Notes under the pieces: model-generated
Seen by the model: the letters and a program-made list of their open reading frames with translations, nothing else
Told to the model about the DNA's origin: nothing
The model's database searches: none
Shown: positions 35,372 through 44,289 of the stretch, piece after piece
How positions within the stretch are numbered: the first letter of the stretch is position 1
How the letters are laid out: each line of letters opens with the position of its first letter
NCBI RefSeq assembly: GCF_021654775.1
Contig: NZ_AP025343.1
Span: 5,547,501 to 5,611,500 of the forward strand
Direction: 5' to 3'
Length of the DNA stretch: 64,000 bases
Origin: Paenibacillus azoreducens
GTDB taxonomy: Bacteria; Bacillota; Bacilli; Paenibacillales; Paenibacillaceae
Position numbers and translations under genes: made by a program

Positions 35372-35525
35372 TCTACACAGGGGACATGATGCAGATTCGC
35401 ACAAAGGACGCGGATTCAGATTTCGTACACGGGACACGATGTAGATCCATACAAAGGACGCAGATGCGATCCACACTAAGGACATGTTACACACCCGCTC
35501 GAATGACGCGATACAAAGTCATACA
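35372..35525. repeat. Degenerate 24-bp tandem array
   Basis: Copies of a motif like ACAAAGGACGCAGAT recur with spacings of 24, 26, 24, 24 and 24 bp (GGAC at 35382, 35406, 35432, 35456, 35480, then TGAC at 35504). It begins about 55 bp after the stop codon of the second nuclease-like gene. Confidence 0.65.
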
Positions 35526-35530
35526 AAACT

Positions 35531-35715
35531 CTAACGGACACAGCGGCCGCTATGGAGGGCAATTTCGGTCATTTTGATTTCTAACGGACACAGATGCAGC
35601 TATTTGGTGAAAAAGACCCCTTTTGGCGGTGTTTCGGAGCAAATAAGCGCTGTGGTGTCCGTTAGAATTTCAAAACGACTGTTTTTAGCCAGTTAACGGC
35701 CGTGATGTCCGTTAG
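35531..35715. repeat. Four-box dyad repeat array, CTAACGGACAC type
   Basis: Direct boxes start at 35531 and 35581; inverted boxes end at 35665 and 35715. Each box begins CTAACGGACA and most continue with GCTATTTG or CCGTTAACTGG about 15 bases in. The 50/85/50 spacing equals that of the array at 2759-2943. The array separates two convergent genes. Confidence 0.88.
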
Positions 35716-35805
35716 AAGCTCACATGACCTCACGGTCACCACCAACGATGAAAATGTTATGAGTTTTGTCTCAAAACGCAAAAGCTATTTTTGTATAAAC
35801 ATAAC

Positions 35806-35847
35806 AAACAAAAAACCCCGCTCGAATGAGTGAGGTTTTCGTTTGTT
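35806..35847 (-). terminator. Terminator of the ABC efflux operon
   Basis: AACAAAC/GTTTGTT outer arms and an inner ACCCCGCTC/GAGTGAGGT stem, with a T-rich tail on the minus strand, lie just past the permease stop codon. Confidence 0.75.
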
Positions 35848-35854
35848 ATGGAGC

Positions 35855-38179
35855 CTATTCTATACTTTTTAAGGATTCAATCATATTAATTTTGGTCACC
35901 TTTCTCCTAAGCAGTAAGTTAGAGAAAATAGTAAGCAAGAACGCAAAAATGACAGAAATCAACATGATAAAAATAGTTAATTTATCTGGGATTTGTTGAT
36001 GGGTACTCGACAGTGCCTTTACAACAATTGCATAAAAATTGACGCTTATCGGTAAAGCTACAATGACCGCAAATGTGGTGATTATAATGTTTTCAAAAAA
36101 TATTAGCCGGTTTATTTTATTTTTTCGATAGCCCAATACCTTAAGCGTTGCAAGCTCGCGATTCCTTTCATAAATGTTGATGGAAGATATCGTATATATG
36201 GCGCCAAAGGAGAGTACGACGGCACAAATGATAAACATAATAAACATAAAACTGTTTTGTTTCAAAGTATATTGAGCTGCTTTCTTTAGATCGGCCTTAT
36301 CTGCAATTGTATCTACATGATGATCTTGTTCAAAGAAGTTGCGAACGCTTATAAGATCTGTCGGGCTGTTGGCTTCAACTAGAAGCGAGGTTGGACTGTA
36401 GCCGATGTCAAAGCTCTTTAAATAGGCTGGCGTGATATAAAACGACGGATTCGTATACTGTGTAGATATGTTTAAAACCTTCATGTCCACAGATTTATTT
36501 TTAAGCTCTGGCGCTGTGAACTTTATTTGGATGATATCCCCTTCTGAAATATGATATTTGTCGGCGTATGATTGGGGTACCAGCACACCATTATTTTCTA
36601 AAGATAGTCGGTTGTCATTTTTGTCAAAGAAATGAATGAGATTGTTTTCTTTTTCCGTAACAACTAAAGTGGCGTTTTCTTTTTCACCCTTTTTGATGAA
36701 TTCAACAGGAAAGGTGGATGTAAAATAACTATTTTTAATGCCGGAGGGTAGTTGTAACGTATCGGAAGATGTGCCCAGCTTAAAATCTACTCTTATATCA
36801 TACGTATAAACATCTTCAATTTGGTTCGCTATTTTGATCAAGGACGATTGAGTGGCCAAAGCCGTTATCAATAACACCGTACTTACAACAATACCAATTG
36901 AGCTCGCTAAAGCTTTTTGTTTATTTAAAAATATATTTCTCAAAATGAGTTTGTAACTGTAGGAAATACGATTCCAAAGACCTGGAATTCTTTCTATTAA
37001 CAGCTTTTTCATTTTCTTAGGCGGTTTAGGACGCATAGCCTGAGCCGCACGTTCTTTTAATATCGTTCTTCCACTCAAGTAACAAGACAGAAGTCCAAAA
37101 GCGCTAGAAAAAATGATGGAAGGAATGAGCGAATACCAAGAAAGTGAGAATGTAATGCCGGGCAAAGTGTAGGACTTTGCACTCGACGCCGTTACTAATG
37201 GAATAAATATTAGAGCAGCCGCGATACAGCCTATGATTGAGCCCGCTATACCTACCAACACAGGGTATCCCATGTAATGAAGCATGATGTTTCGGTTCTT
37301 TACACCCAAAGCCTTCATGATACCTACTTGATTTCGCTCAGAATCGATCGTCCTCGACATGGTAAGAAACAGGATAACAGCGGAGATCAAAAAGAGAACC
37401 AGGGGTATAACTTTACTCATCATACTATTGTTATATATCGTTTGTTTTATTTGAGAATAACCGTAAGTCCGTTCCTTACTTATTTGGTCTAAATAAGGAA
37501 GGTGTTTGGATTGTCCTTCAATGGATTTGCCCAATTGGTCAATATCGTAACCTTCTTGAGCATCAATCATGATTTCATTATAGTAAAAGCCGTCCAGGAT
37601 TTCAGGTATGGTCTCTTCGGCAATATAAGCGATTCCTTGGGTTTTATGGTCTTGTGTGGGGTTCTTTTTTAAATATTCCACATTCTCGCCCAAGCCGCTA
37701 ATGGTAAACGTAACATCTCTTCCATTCGTATGGATACGGATTTGATCGCCGACCTGATAGTGATGTTCTTTTGCATAATGGGAATCTAAGAGGATTTCAT
37801 CCTTTTTTGACGGGATACTGCCCTCAATGATCGTAGGCGTATTGATTTCATTGTTTACAGGGATCGAATGAATTTTTAATGAGGCTTTGTAATCTTTAAA
37901 GACTTGCGTGGCATCAAAGGTATAGCGTCCTTCTATTTTATGTATACCTTTAACTTTGCTTAAACCAGCCACATCGTCTTTGGATATTTGACTGTAATAT
38001 ACATTTAAGTCGCTTAAATTATGTTCTTTAAAGTAAGCCTCAGAAAAAGTACGATGCTTATTGCTATAACTATTCAGCCCCGCATAGAAAAAAGCGCCTA
38101 CTGCGACAACCAAAGCTAAGGCTATGAATTGAACGGGCGATCGTTTAATACCCCTTAATAATTTCGAGAATAATTTCAT
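35855..38179 (-). CDS. ABC transporter permease, FtsX/MacB-like family
   Basis: A 774-residue membrane protein with two FtsX repeats. An N-terminal helix ('PVQFIALALVVAVGAFFYAG') is followed by a large outside domain (about 40-250), three helices ('VIPLVLFLISAVILFLTMSR' first), a fourth helix near 420, a second outside domain and three closing helices ('FMFIMFIICAVVLSFGAIYT'). The motif 'MKALGVKNRNIMLHYM' and its twin 'LKVLGYRKNKINRLIF' are the family's coupling segments. The start is the ATG at 38179, just two bases past the stop of the ATPase gene. Such systems export lipids or peptides or relieve antibiotic stress rather than import nutrients. Confidence 0.9.
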   Translation of the reverse strand: MKLFSKLLRGIKRSPVQFIALALVVAVGAFFYAGLNSYSNKHRTFSEAYFKEHNLSDLNVYYSQISKDDVAGLSKVKGIHKIEGRYTFDATQVFKDYKASLKIHSIPVNNEINTPTIIEGSIPSKKDEILLDSHYAKEHHYQVGDQIRIHTNGRDVTFTISGLGENVEYLKKNPTQDHKTQGIAYIAEETIPEILDGFYYNEIMIDAQEGYDIDQLGKSIEGQSKHLPYLDQISKERTYGYSQIKQTIYNNSMMSKVIPLVLFLISAVILFLTMSRTIDSERNQVGIMKALGVKNRNIMLHYMGYPVLVGIAGSIIGCIAAALIFIPLVTASSAKSYTLPGITFSLSWYSLIPSIIFSSAFGLLSCYLSGRTILKERAAQAMRPKPPKKMKKLLIERIPGLWNRISYSYKLILRNIFLNKQKALASSIGIVVSTVLLITALATQSSLIKIANQIEDVYTYDIRVDFKLGTSSDTLQLPSGIKNSYFTSTFPVEFIKKGEKENATLVVTEKENNLIHFFDKNDNRLSLENNGVLVPQSYADKYHISEGDIIQIKFTAPELKNKSVDMKVLNISTQYTNPSFYITPAYLKSFDIGYSPTSLLVEANSPTDLISVRNFFEQDHHVDTIADKADLKKAAQYTLKQNSFMFIMFIICAVVLSFGAIYTISSINIYERNRELATLKVLGYRKNKINRLIFFENIIITTFAVIVALPISVNFYAIVVKALSSTHQQIPDKLTIFIMLISVIFAFLLTIFSNLLLRRKVTKINMIESLKSIE

Positions 38180-38181
38180 AA

Positions 38182-38886
38182 TTACCACTCAATCCCTTCA
38201 ACGCTTTGTTTCTCATCATTCATCGTGACGCTCTCGATCATCCCGCTTTTCACCTTTATAATTTTATCGGCCATAGGAGCAATGGCGGAATTATGGGTGA
38301 CCAGAACGACGCACTTGTTCGTTTCCCTGTTCAAATCTTGAAGAAGCTTTAAGACGGACTTGCCTGTCACATAATCCAAAGCTCCGGTTGGTTCATCACA
38401 GAGTAAAAGTAAAGGATTTTTGGCAACGGCTCTAGCTATGGCAACTCTTTGTTGTTCTCCTCCGGAAAGCTGGGAAGGGAAGTTTTTGATCCGATCGGTT
38501 AATCCGACTTTATGTAAAATGTCTTTAGCATCCAGATGGTTTTTGCATACTTCCGTGGCAAATTCAACATTTTCCAGCGCGTTTAAATTCGGAATTAAGT
38601 TATAAAATTGAAATACAAAGCCAACTTTCTCACCGCGATAATCGGTCAATTTTTTTTCGCTCAAACTTGTTATTTCTTGATCGCCAACAAACACTTGACC
38701 TGAGGTAGGCGTATCCATGCCGCCAAGTATATTCAAAATCGTACTTTTACCGGCGCCGCTTGCTCCCAGAATAACGACGAATTCTCCCTCCGATATAGAA
38801 AAATCCACACCGTTAAGGGCCTTGATTGGCACTTCTCCTACTTTGTATTCTTTCGTAACTCCTTTGAATTCGATTAGCTTTTTCAC
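38182..38886 (-). CDS. ABC transporter ATP-binding protein, LolD/MacB-like
   Basis: A 234-residue ATPase starting with GTG at 38886 (GGGGGAGA upstream). Walker A 'GASGAGKST', Q-loop '[20 protein letters not shown]', signature '[19 protein letters not shown]', Walker B '[13 protein letters not shown]' and the switch His in 'VLVTHN' are all intact. It energises the FtsX-like permease encoded directly downstream. No two-component system is adjacent. Confidence 0.94.
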   Translation of the reverse strand: MKKLIEFKGVTKEYKVGEVPIKALNGVDFSISEGEFVVILGASGAGKSTILNILGGMDTPTSGQVFVGDQEITSLSEKKLTDYRGEKVGFVFQFYNLIPNLNALENVEFATEVCKNHLDAKDILHKVGLTDRIKNFPSQLSGGEQQRVAIARAVAKNPLLLLCDEPTGALDYVTGKSVLKLLQDLNRETNKCVVLVTHNSAIAPMADKIIKVKSGMIESVTMNDEKQSVEGIEW

Positions 38887-38989
38887 TTATTACATCTCCC
38901 CCGTATTGCATTTATTGAATTTTCGAAAGTTCTCTTCTTTAGCAAGCCATTTCCGCTTCTAGTATGTCGGTATGTTACTCATGTAGCAC

Positions 38990-39018
38990 ACTATAATTCA
39001 TGCCGGGATAATTGTCAA
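38990..39018 (-). promoter_or_regulatory. Promoter of the MacB-like ABC operon
   Basis: TTGACA (complement of 39013-39018), 17 bases, TATAGT (complement of 38990-38995). Direct TATGT-type repeats just downstream (38961-38983) might be an operator. Confidence 0.65.
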
Positions 39019-39180
39019 TTATAGATCGTACGTTCGGGATATTCCTTCATGACTTATCAGGTTGCCCCCCGTAAATTGTCCCGATGACCGTTCAAACTGT
39101 CCTGCTTCCGTTTCAATGCTGATCGTCCCGCCCGGAAATTCATCCAACGGGTCACCTTTCTATGGCCGAACCATCGGATA

Positions 39181-39209
39181 TTGACAATTGTTTGCGCATT
39201 AAATATGTT
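39181..39209 (+). promoter_or_regulatory. Promoter of the gntR-ABC operon
   Basis: TTGACA (39181-39186), 17 bases, TATGTT (39204-39209), about 110 bases upstream of the gntR start. The rest of 39019-39180 shows no intact gene. Confidence 0.6.
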
Positions 39210-39316
39210 ATGTTAGATAGGCGCTATCAAAAAAATAATAGGGTGCGGTCAAGAAAAAGGCTGTTATTTTCCTAATCGCGCCCGGGTAACACACTAATAT
39301 GATGAATGGTGAGGCA

Positions 39317-39685
39317 ATGAACATCACATTCGACGATAAGCAACCGATTTTTCAACAGGTAGCCGATATAATTGAGGACGACATTCTAAAAGGCACTTAC
39401 CGTGTGGACGAGCAAATTCTTTCCGTGGCTCAATTATCTCAGCTGTTTGAAATCAATCCGGCAACCGTAGTGAAAGGAATCGGCCTGCTCGTAAATGAAG
39501 GTATTTTGTACAAAAAAAGAGGGCTCGGCATGTATGTCGCGACTGATGCGAACGAGAAAATTCAGATTAAGCGCAGAGATCGTTTCAACAAGGAACTGTT
39601 GTCCAATCTGCTGAATGAAGCCGACAAACTCGGGCTGACGACCGAAGATGTCATCGACATGATCAAACAGTTGAGAAAGGAATGA
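39317..39685 (+). CDS. GntR family regulator, YtrA subfamily
   Basis: A 122-residue repressor. The start 'MNITFDDKQPIFQQVADIIE' is typical of YtrA proteins, and GGTGA precedes this ATG at the proper distance; an ATG six codons upstream lacks a site. The winged helix reads 'LSVAQLSQLFEINPATVVKG', and the short C-terminal dimer helices are as in YtrA. It leads an operon with an ABC ATPase and a membrane protein, so it likely represses that operon and responds to cell-wall or antimicrobial-peptide stress, as YtrA does in Bacillus. Confidence 0.9.
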   Translation: MNITFDDKQPIFQQVADIIEDDILKGTYRVDEQILSVAQLSQLFEINPATVVKGIGLLVNEGILYKKRGLGMYVATDANEKIQIKRRDRFNKELLSNLLNEADKLGLTTEDVIDMIKQLRKE

Positions 39686-39692
39686 ACGAACC

Positions 39693-40562
39693 GTGAGCAT
39701 TGTATTAACTTGCGGTAATTTAAATAAAAAATACGGTCCGACTTACGCATTGCGGAATCTGGATCTGCAGCTGGAGGAAAACGTCATTTACGGTTTGCTC
39801 GGGCGAAACGGCGCCGGCAAAACGACGCTGCTTAACATGATCGCAGGCGGAATTTTTCCGGACTACGGCACAATTGAGGTAAGGGGAAAAAAGCTGGGCA
39901 GAGGAGAACTTCCGAAGGATTTCTGTTATGTACGCGAGAAAAACAAGTATTTCGGAGGAGCGCGGGTTGTCGAGATTTTGCAGTATGCTGCGAATTTTCA
40001 TCCAAATTGGGACTGGACGTTCGCTCATGAGCTGCTGCAAACGTTTCAGCTCGATCCGCATAAAAAAATCAGACAGCTTTCAAGAGGCACGGAATCGATC
40101 GTAGGAAATATCATCGGTCTCGCCAGCCGCGCGCCACTGACGTTATACGACGAGCCGGTGCTCGGACTCGATGTATTGATGCGGGAAAGATTCTATAAAT
40201 CGCTTCTGGAGGATTACGCCAATCACCCCCGGACGATTTTACTGTCTACCCATTTGATTGACGAAATCGCCCCGGTCGCCGAAAAAGTTTATATCATTGA
40301 AGCCGGCTCCCTCCTGCTTCATGATGAGATGGAGCAGATACGAATGGCAGCTTACCTGATCCGGGGAAATTCGGAAGCAGTGGCTTCGTTTACAGCCGAA
40401 AAGCGAGTATTACATACGGAAACCTATGGCCGCGGTACACTTGCCGCTATATACGAAAAGTTGGACGATGGGGACATGCAACAGGCACGCGAGCTGGACA
40501 TTTCGATTGAAAATCTGACGCTTCAAAAGTTTTTCTCGTATTTGATCGAAGGAGGACACTAA
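39693..40562 (+). CDS. ABC transporter ATP-binding protein (YtrB-like)
   Basis: A 289-residue ATPase starting with GTG eight bases after the gntR stop. Walker A is 'GLLGRNGAGKTTLL', Walker B 'PLTLYDEPVLGLD', and the switch His is in 'TILLSTHLIDEI'. The signature is 'LSRGTESIVG' instead of LSGGQ, a deviation common in the YtrB/YhcH group. About 90 residues follow the NBD. It pairs with the membrane protein encoded next. Confidence 0.9.
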   Translation: MSIVLTCGNLNKKYGPTYALRNLDLQLEENVIYGLLGRNGAGKTTLLNMIAGGIFPDYGTIEVRGKKLGRGELPKDFCYVREKNKYFGGARVVEILQYAANFHPNWDWTFAHELLQTFQLDPHKKIRQLSRGTESIVGNIIGLASRAPLTLYDEPVLGLDVLMRERFYKSLLEDYANHPRTILLSTHLIDEIAPVAEKVYIIEAGSLLLHDEMEQIRMAAYLIRGNSEAVASFTAEKRVLHTETYGRGTLAAIYEKLDDGDMQQARELDISIENLTLQKFFSYLIEGGH

Positions 40563-40563
40563 G

Positions 40564-41247
40564 TTGGGTTCATTGGTCGTTCATTTCAAGGCAACCTATT
40601 TGCAAATGCGGATTTACATCTGGAGCATCATTATTTTTATCCTGCTTGGAAGGCTAACGCTTTTCGTTGTTAGTCTATTTATAGACTTGAGCCAAAGTAA
40701 AGGCCTTTCGGCCGGCAACATGCTGATTACCATCTTGCCCCTTATCGCTATCGTGCTGCCGCTCAGTTATTACAAGCGTATCGTACATTTGGGCGCAAGC
40801 CGGGAGCAATATTTTAAGGGGCTTCAATTCGTCTTTGCCATCTGGGCAGCAGCCATCGCTTTGTTCAATTGTTTATGGATTGTGTTTGAAGTGAATGTGC
40901 TTCGGACGTACACAAATACCGTTGATCTTATTAAAGCGTTTCATTGGGATGACTTTGGCTTGGCAGGTTCTTTTCTTTACCAAATCGCCTTTTATTTGAT
41001 GGCGATGGCGCTGCTAAGCATGCTGGTCTCGGGTTACTACCGCCCTATCGGTTGGCTGCTGTGGGCGCTGCTCATTACGGCGATACCGGTCGGAACGGCG
41101 ATTCCTTCGCTGCGCGTTCATGTCGTCTCTTTTTTCAAAGCACTGTTATTCAACGGCTCGCTGCTGGCAGGTGCCGGATTCAACCTTATGCTTTATGCAG
41201 TTTTCGTGGCCGGCGGCTGGTTTTTTACTAGGAGAAGAACGCATTGA
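40564..41247 (+). CDS. Membrane protein, putative ABC permease partner
   Basis: A 227-residue protein with about six hydrophobic helices ('IYIWSIIIFILLGRLTLFVV' first, 'AVFVAGGWFF' last) and no motif of its own. It begins one base after the ATPase stop, with AAGGAGG inside the ATPase end, so the two are translationally linked. By position it is the permease of the YtrABC-like system. Confidence 0.8.
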   Translation: MGSLVVHFKATYLQMRIYIWSIIIFILLGRLTLFVVSLFIDLSQSKGLSAGNMLITILPLIAIVLPLSYYKRIVHLGASREQYFKGLQFVFAIWAAAIALFNCLWIVFEVNVLRTYTNTVDLIKAFHWDDFGLAGSFLYQIAFYLMAMALLSMLVSGYYRPIGWLLWALLITAIPVGTAIPSLRVHVVSFFKALLFNGSLLAGAGFNLMLYAVFVAGGWFFTRRRTH

Positions 41248-41314
41248 ATAGAAACGATTATCCGTGAGGAAGAGAATGCTGCACTGGACTTATACCTTTA
41301 AAATGGATGGATTA

Positions 41315-41344
41315 ACCGCCTACAATGGGCGGTAGTTTTTTTTG
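41315..41344 (+). terminator. Terminator of the gntR-ABC operon
   Basis: ACCGCC (41315-41320) pairs with GGCGGT (41328-41333), then AG and a run of nine T. About 70 bases after the last stop codon. Confidence 0.85.
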
Positions 41345-41509
41345 TAAAATCAACAATTAGATTTGACATAGCCGACACAAAAAGAGATGGCAACTTTGCC
41401 ACCTCAGTGAACGGCACTTTACATATACATATAGACCCGTGATATCGCTGCCACTCAAACGCTCTAAGCCATTACTAGTTTCATATGGTAAAATATACGA
41501 GTTGAATTC

Positions 41510-42556
41510 TCACAGTTTTATTTCCCTTATTTTTACATTAATATGAGGAATATAAATGCTAGTCTCGCTTTCATATCCAGAGTCTGTGCCAATATGAAGC
41601 CATAGATCACCTTTAGCATTTGTCTTAACAATAAATGGTCTGTTTTTGTTAGTGAATGTCTTTAACTCGTAGCGATCATCATCAGACTTAAGTTTTGCTA
41701 GATTACCAAGTAATAATGAATTTTTGCCGTCTTTGGCTTGATTGCCTTTATCAATATTCATCAAATAAAAACCATCTTTATTGATCTGGGATTTAGGTTC
41801 TTGTGTGGTTACTCCGGCTTTCACGTACACACTTTCCCCTGGTGCGCCGCCTACCCCTATAAGACCGCTGCTAACGTTTGTAGCTATTCCAAAGTCAAAT
41901 GTCACGCTATAGGTAGTATTTGGTTTTAGTTTTGTGCTTTTGAGCAAGTTTTTCTTCACAAACATAAACAAGTCATCACTGCGGTTAACACCACTTAAAA
42001 AGAGCGCGCTATTCTTGTTCTTTAACTCTTTAGGTATTGGCTTAAGTGAATAATTAAGTTTATATATGGATTTGTCTTTCTCTGGGTAATCCGCAAAGCC
42101 GCCAATCCAACCGTCAGTATTTTCATTAAACTTAGAAGTGATAGCCAGTTCTTTTCCCACTAGAAATTCAGATGTTAACTTTATTTTGGAAACATTCGAA
42201 TCCTTGTTTAATAGTTCAATCTGCTTTTTAGTTAGTTTTGCTGAAAATCCTTCCATGCCTTTACTATAAATGAGTTCTTTATTTATTTTTCCGATTTTCT
42301 TTTCTAAGGCTGCGTACCCATTTTCACCAACATGAGAGTTAAAAATAACAATACAAGAAAACTTGTCAGAGACTTTCGCATTTTGTAACTTCGTATACAA
42401 TCCATTAGAAATAAGCATTGGCTGAATAGAAACTTCATTCGAGGATTTTTTCTCAGCAGAAACGAGAGTATTCATATCGATCGAAGAAATAATCCCTCCA
42501 AATACAATAGTGGCTGCAAGAGTCATAGCTATTTTTTTTCGATGAATTGATTTCAT
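41510..42556 (-). CDS. Secreted protein: protease-propeptide (I9)-like domain joined to a non-protease domain
   Basis: A 348-residue protein with a signal peptide ('MKSIHRKKIAMTLAATIVFG', cleavage near VSA-EKK). Residues about 60-130 look like a subtilisin propeptide/inhibitor I9 domain: 'FSCIVIFNSHVGENGYAALE', then 'EGFSAKLTKKQIELLNKDSN' and 'VSKIKLTSEF'. Instead of a subtilase, the rest (about 140-348) is a beta-rich domain with 'DGWIGGFADYPEKDKSIYKL', 'SGVNRSDDLFMFVKKNL', 'LKPNTTYSVTFDFGIATNVS'. I know this wording only from uncharacterised secreted Bacillus-type proteins. It might inhibit or chaperone proteases; that is inference. The gene is AT-rich. Confidence 0.8.
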   Translation of the reverse strand: MKSIHRKKIAMTLAATIVFGGIISSIDMNTLVSAEKKSSNEVSIQPMLISNGLYTKLQNAKVSDKFSCIVIFNSHVGENGYAALEKKIGKINKELIYSKGMEGFSAKLTKKQIELLNKDSNVSKIKLTSEFLVGKELAITSKFNENTDGWIGGFADYPEKDKSIYKLNYSLKPIPKELKNKNSALFLSGVNRSDDLFMFVKKNLLKSTKLKPNTTYSVTFDFGIATNVSSGLIGVGGAPGESVYVKAGVTTQEPKSQINKDGFYLMNIDKGNQAKDGKNSLLLGNLAKLKSDDDRYELKTFTNKNRPFIVKTNAKGDLWLHIGTDSGYESETSIYIPHINVKIREIKL

Positions 42557-42648
42557 GATTTTTCCCTACCTTTTTACTTTTTTTGTAATCCATATATCCA
42601 AAAGAGTTATATCGCTGCTTTGATCATCACCCATCGGTTCATCACTCG

Positions 42649-44028
42649 TCAGTTCACTTTAAAATGAACTTCCGGGTATTTTGTGGCCAGCTTCTCTAGC
42701 TCCAAGCTGTTGCCTCTCTGTTTCACATAGAGGTCAAAGAAAGCGAGACTGAATTCGTTAATGATACGATGAACGTAACGCGGATCTTCGCCCGGACTTC
42801 GTAATAAAGGCGACATCAGATGAAAATCAGTGAAGCTCGTATGATCCGTGTGAGGAATGACCAACGACATGCCGCCACCGGCAAGCGCACGTTTATTGCG
42901 AAGCTTCTCTTCCAGAGAATCTTCATCGGAATCGTCGCTCATCTCCGCACTCATAAGCAGAAACGGTTTGCCGATTCCCGAGTCTTTAATCGTTGACCCA
43001 TATAACGTACCATCCATATCAATGGCTGCCTTGATGCGGGAGTCTTCCACCAGCATTTGAGCAGCGGTAGCTCCACCATAAGAATGCCCGAACATCCCAA
43101 TTCGGGAGGTATCGATTCTTCCCGTAAAGCGGTCGTCTACATCGCCTCGGTTAAGCTTCTCTATTTGATCAAGCACAAAAGCGACATCATCCTTCCATAA
43201 TTGGATATGGCGGTCTCTTTCGGGTAAATCACTCAAGTTAACCGACTGAAAGTAAGCCGTTCGACCATCCGGATAGACGGTAGCCGCAGCGTCATAGGCA
43301 TGATCGATACTTACTACGATATAACCTTGACTCGCTAACTCCTCGACCTCAAACGTGTTTTGATTGCGAAAACCATTTAAACCATGGGAGAAGAGCAAAA
43401 CGGGATATTGTTTCTCCGTATCTGACATCCGGGCATCCGTGAACGCATTCGTTTGCACCAAGCCCAGGTGGCTAAGCGTGAATGCCGGGATGGACAAATC
43501 TCCTTCCAGTCCCTTTGCGACTTCATGTGTATTGCGGAGATAAGGCTCGCGATCCCCCTCGCCTTGATCACCTGCAGGATAATAAATCTGAACCATCAGC
43601 TCGCGCCGATCTTTAGGATCTTTCGCAAACGGTTCTTCCCTTCGATCATCTACCCAATGATATAGCGTCGTCCCGACCGTAAATGGGCCGTTCGGCTTTT
43701 GAAATAAAGATACTGGCATGAGCGCAGGCAATGCGACGGCTACAGACAAATATATAAACAGCAGCAATGACTTTACCGCGACCGATACCCAGCTTCCGGC
43801 GTTTTTTTTCTGTTTCGTCAATAGATAGCACGCTGTCAATATAATTGGAGACAAATATGCCGGAATCATCTGCCAACGATAGCCTTCAGCGATAAGTTGT
43901 ACGATAAGCACACAGTAGGCCACTGGCAAAGCGATGGCAAACCAGCGTTTTGTCCTCTTTCTTGTAAACAGTGTCCATCCCAGAAGGACGAAATTAACAA
44001 CGATCAAACCGATCTCCCAAAATCTCAT
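42649..44028 (-). CDS. Membrane-anchored alpha/beta hydrolase, PAF-acetylhydrolase-like
   Basis: A 459-residue protein. The start is the ATG at 44028 behind GGTGGGAG. Three to four N-terminal helices (to about residue 110) anchor it. The hydrolase part has the oxyanion segment 'YPVLLFSHGLNGFRNQ', the nucleophile in 'IGMFGHSYGGATAAQML', an acid in 'IKAAIDMDGTLYG' and a final His in 'IPHTDHTSFTDFHL'. It resembles platelet-activating-factor acetylhydrolases and lipases. Its promoter region holds a GTAC-N5-GTAC operator shared with the tetR gene upstream, so that TetR protein probably represses it. Confidence 0.88.
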   Translation of the reverse strand: MRFWEIGLIVVNFVLLGWTLFTRKRTKRWFAIALPVAYCVLIVQLIAEGYRWQMIPAYLSPIILTACYLLTKQKKNAGSWVSVAVKSLLLFIYLSVAVALPALMPVSLFQKPNGPFTVGTTLYHWVDDRREEPFAKDPKDRRELMVQIYYPAGDQGEGDREPYLRNTHEVAKGLEGDLSIPAFTLSHLGLVQTNAFTDARMSDTEKQYPVLLFSHGLNGFRNQNTFEVEELASQGYIVVSIDHAYDAAATVYPDGRTAYFQSVNLSDLPERDRHIQLWKDDVAFVLDQIEKLNRGDVDDRFTGRIDTSRIGMFGHSYGGATAAQMLVEDSRIKAAIDMDGTLYGSTIKDSGIGKPFLLMSAEMSDDSDEDSLEEKLRNKRALAGGGMSLVIPHTDHTSFTDFHLMSPLLRSPGEDPRYVHRIINEFSLAFFDLYVKQRGNSLELEKLATKYPEVHFKVN

Positions 44029-44138
44029 TGGATTCTCCCACCTGTCTTCATTTTCATCATCAATGGCATTTCGGTCAGAATGAATAAACAATTCATATGT
44101 ACTGCCATTCTGTTTTCTTCCTCTGCTAGTTCTCTTTT

Positions 44139-44171
44139 GTACTAATAGTACCGAAAAGTTATTTTTGGTAC
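44139..44171 (-). promoter_or_regulatory. TetR operator upstream of the hydrolase (GTAC-N5-GTAC plus third GTAC)
   Basis: GTACTAATAGTAC at 44139-44151 with a further GTAC at 44168-44171, 20 bases on. The same arrangement occurs at 44876-44909 and 47032-47064. Confidence 0.7.
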
Positions 44172-44218
44172 AAACGTTATCAGTATAGCATCAATTGGCT
44201 CTAAGTGAATACACGAAA

Positions 44219-44272
44219 ATAAAAAAGCTGAGAAGAACGGCAACCTGTAAGTATTGTTTTTCTCAGCTCTAA
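44219..44272 (-). terminator. Terminator of the tetR gene
   Basis: AGCTGAGAA (44227-44235) pairs with TTCTCAGCT (44260-44268); on the minus strand TTTTTTTATTTT follows. It ends 18 bases beyond the tetR stop. Confidence 0.75.
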
Positions 44273-44289
44273 CGAATGGAAGCTTAGTT

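Noticed and set aside
39018..39170. A minus-strand open stretch of about 45 codons with 'FPGGTISIETEAGQFE' that might be a gene end
   Set aside because: Preceded by a stop, no start and no recognised family; it lies in the promoter region of two other genes.
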